A DNA stretch of 6,709 bases from NCBI GenBank assembly GCA_030747475.1, contig JASLKO010000146.1, forward strand, positions 1 through 6,709, written 5' to 3'. Source of the DNA: Candidatus Thalassarchaeaceae archaeon. GTDB lineage: Archaea > Thermoplasmatota > Poseidoniia > Poseidoniales > Thalassarchaeaceae. Made by a program: the position numbers and the translations under genes. Shown piece after piece: positions 5,912 through 6,709 of the stretch (positions within the stretch are counted from its first letter, which is position 1; each line of letters starts with the position of its first letter). The notes under the pieces are model-generated. The model did no database searches, was not told the origin of the DNA, and saw only the letters and a list, made by a program, of their open reading frames with translations.

Positions 5912-6709
5912 ATGAACAACCGAAAAAAGAACCTGAGCATGCTAGTGGCATTGTTCCTCATTATGATGACGGCATCGTCCGTTGTCAGTGGTGACGGTAC
6001 TGACCCTCTCGACCCGTCAGACGGCGGCGCCGATTGGGATGGTGACGGTCTCACCAATGCAGAGGAACAATCCGCAGGAACGGATATGACCAAGGCGGAC
6101 AGCGATGGCGATGGCCTGCCCGATGGATGGGAAGTCTCACATGGACTGAACCCAAACAACGGCGGCGACGCAAACAGCGATGCCGACAACGACGGTCTGA
6201 GCGCAGCCCAAGAATACGCGCAGGGTACAAACCCTAACAGCGCAGATACTGATGGCGACGGTCGACCAGATGGTAGTGACCCTTTCCCGAACGACCCCAA
6301 CGACGGCGAGTACTCTGACTCTGACGGCGACGGAATCCCCGATGCCTACGATCCAGATTACCAAGATGCTGAGACTGGATCCGGAAACGGCGGCACCGAA
6401 GGTGGCGGCGAATCCGAAGATCAAGGTCAAGGCGAAGGCCAAGGACAAGGTCAGGGACAAGGTCAAGGCCAAGGTCAAGGCCAAGGTCAAGGCCAAGGTC
6501 AAGGCCAAGGTCAGGGCCAAGGTCAAGGCCAAGGTCAAGGCCAAGGTCAAGGCCAAGGTCAAGGCCAAGGTCAGCAAGGACAGCAAGGTCAGCAAGGACA
6601 GCAAGGTCAGCAAGGCCAGCAAGGTCAGCAAGGCCAGCAAGGTCAGCAGGGACAAGGTTCCCAGCAAGGCCAGCAGTCCGGCCAAGAAGGTCAGCAAGGC
6701 CAGCAAGGT
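5912..6709 (+). CDS. Secreted calcium-repeat protein with long Gln-Gly-rich tract (3'-truncated)
   Basis: The frame opens at the ATG at 5912 and stays open for 266 codons to the window edge, so the C-terminus is missing. Residues 1-27 look like a signal peptide: a basic start (NNRKK), a hydrophobic core (about 8-25) and a small-residue end near VSG. Residues 41-149 hold five Asp-rich calcium loops of the DxDxDG type, at 41, 63, 90, 112 and 136, resembling thrombospondin type 3 repeats of bacterial and archaeal surface proteins. A Gly/Glu-rich linker follows, then 25 dipeptides of Q-G (one E-G) at 171-220, then mainly QQG triplets at 221-266. The exported, calcium-binding part is well supported; the role of the Gln-Gly tract is unknown (matrix, stalk, or spacer to a C-terminal anchor are possible). 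Codons favour GAC, GGC, AAC and CCC, unlike the genes upstream. It is preceded by a 351-base leader region and a good ribosome-binding site. Confidence 0.88.
   Translation, partial: MNNRKKNLSMLVALFLIMMTASSVVSGDGTDPLDPSDGGADWDGDGLTNAEEQSAGTDMTKADSDGDGLPDGWEVSHGLNPNNGGDANSDADNDGLSAAQEYAQGTNPNSADTDGDGRPDGSDPFPNDPNDGEYSDSDGDGIPDAYDPDYQDAETGSGNGGTEGGGESEDQGQGEGQGQGQGQGQGQGQGQGQGQGQGQGQGQGQGQGQGQGQGQGQGQGQQGQQGQQGQQGQQGQQGQQGQQGQQGQGSQQGQQSGQEGQQGQQG
6032..6358 (+). repeat. Five thrombospondin type 3-like calcium loops
   Basis: Five Asp-rich loops begin at residues 41, 63, 90, 112 and 136 of the secreted protein: DWDGDGLTNAEE, DSDGDGLPDGWE, DADNDGLSAAQE, DTDGDGRPDGSD and DSDGDGIPDAYD. The first four alternate between an N/A-A-x-E type and a P-D-G type, so the basic unit looks like a pair of about 49 residues that was duplicated. 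The Asp spacing is that of EF-hand-like calcium ligands, which predicts rigid calcium-bound rods outside the cell. Confidence 0.8.
6422..6571 (+). repeat. Gln-Gly dipeptide tract on a 12-bp tandem repeat
   Basis: Twenty-five x-G dipeptides are encoded here, 24 Q-G and one E-G. From about 6458 to 6571 the DNA is an almost pure repeat of CAAGGTCAAGGC, about 9.5 copies, broken by a single CAA-to-CAG change. Every change seen is synonymous or at a third base. The near-perfect DNA identity implies recent expansion by slippage or unequal exchange, and copy number is likely to vary between strains or be misassembled. Confidence 0.93.
6572..6709 (+). repeat. Gln-Gln-Gly tract on 9-bp and 18-bp tandem repeats
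   Basis: The period changes abruptly from 6 to 9 bases at 6572. Units are CAGCAAGGA, CAGCAAGGT and CAGCAAGGC, often in alternating pairs that give an 18-bp higher-order repeat. Around 6647-6691 the pattern is broken by G-S, S-G and one Glu, then resumes and runs off the window. The tract is coding in the same frame as the preceding Q-G repeat. Confidence 0.92.

Noticed and set aside
6137..6706. Long antisense open frame with Leu-Ala-Leu-Thr-type repeats, opposite the Gln-Gly tract.
   Set aside because: It is the mirror of the low-complexity repeat, which lacks stop codons in that frame by composition. The + strand has a ribosome-binding site, a signal peptide and calcium loops.
6422..6709. 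Tandem short repeats considered as a CRISPR array or intergenic satellite.
   Set aside because: There are no unique spacers, the units are 9 or 12 bases, and they keep a single reading frame continuous with a secreted protein.

Overview
The window most likely comes from an uncultivated, probably marine, archaeon of the Poseidoniales (Marine Group II) type. This is inferred from gene style, not shown by a marker gene. The clues are a large acidic repeat protein with fibronectin-III-like domains, a single C-terminal membrane anchor and a short Asp-rich tail; close gene packing; genes that mostly lack strong ribosome-binding sites; and a secreted protein with Asp-rich calcium-loop repeats. No rRNA, tRNA, mobile element or CRISPR array is visible. 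All genes that can be supported lie on the + strand.

Layout. Positions 2-2125 hold the 3' part of a surface protein whose start lies outside the window. It has one partial and four full Fn3-like units, one transmembrane helix and a cytoplasmic acidic tail. Positions 2175-2918 encode a class IV PLP enzyme of the aminodeoxychorismate lyase (PabC) type. Positions 2918-5155 encode a fusion of aminodeoxychorismate synthase component I (PabB, N-terminal) with its glutamine amidotransferase (PabA, C-terminal); its start overlaps the pabC stop by one base. Positions 5198-5560 encode a 120-residue protein with a four-cysteine zinc-ribbon-like N-terminus and two membrane helices. A 351-base stretch (5561-5911) has no convincing gene but carries several hairpins, including two 19-bp palindromes of the same design. 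From 5912 to the right edge runs the 5' part of a gene for a secreted protein: signal peptide, five calcium-loop (thrombospondin type 3-like) repeats, then a very long Gln-Gly-rich repeat tract still open at the window end.

How the genes fit together. The two pab genes supply every activity needed to turn chorismate plus glutamine into 4-aminobenzoate: the amidotransferase releases ammonia, the PabB domain makes aminodeoxychorismate, and the PabC-type lyase removes pyruvate. The overlap suggests translational coupling. The product would feed folate-type cofactor synthesis. The surface protein upstream and the Gln-Gly-rich secreted protein downstream look like separate cell-envelope functions; the latter has its own long leader and a much more G/C-rich codon choice.

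Nothing here resembles a defence or mobile system. The points most worth a second look are the Gln-Gly-rich calcium-repeat protein, the matched palindromes in the leader before it, and the B-then-A order of the pab fusion.
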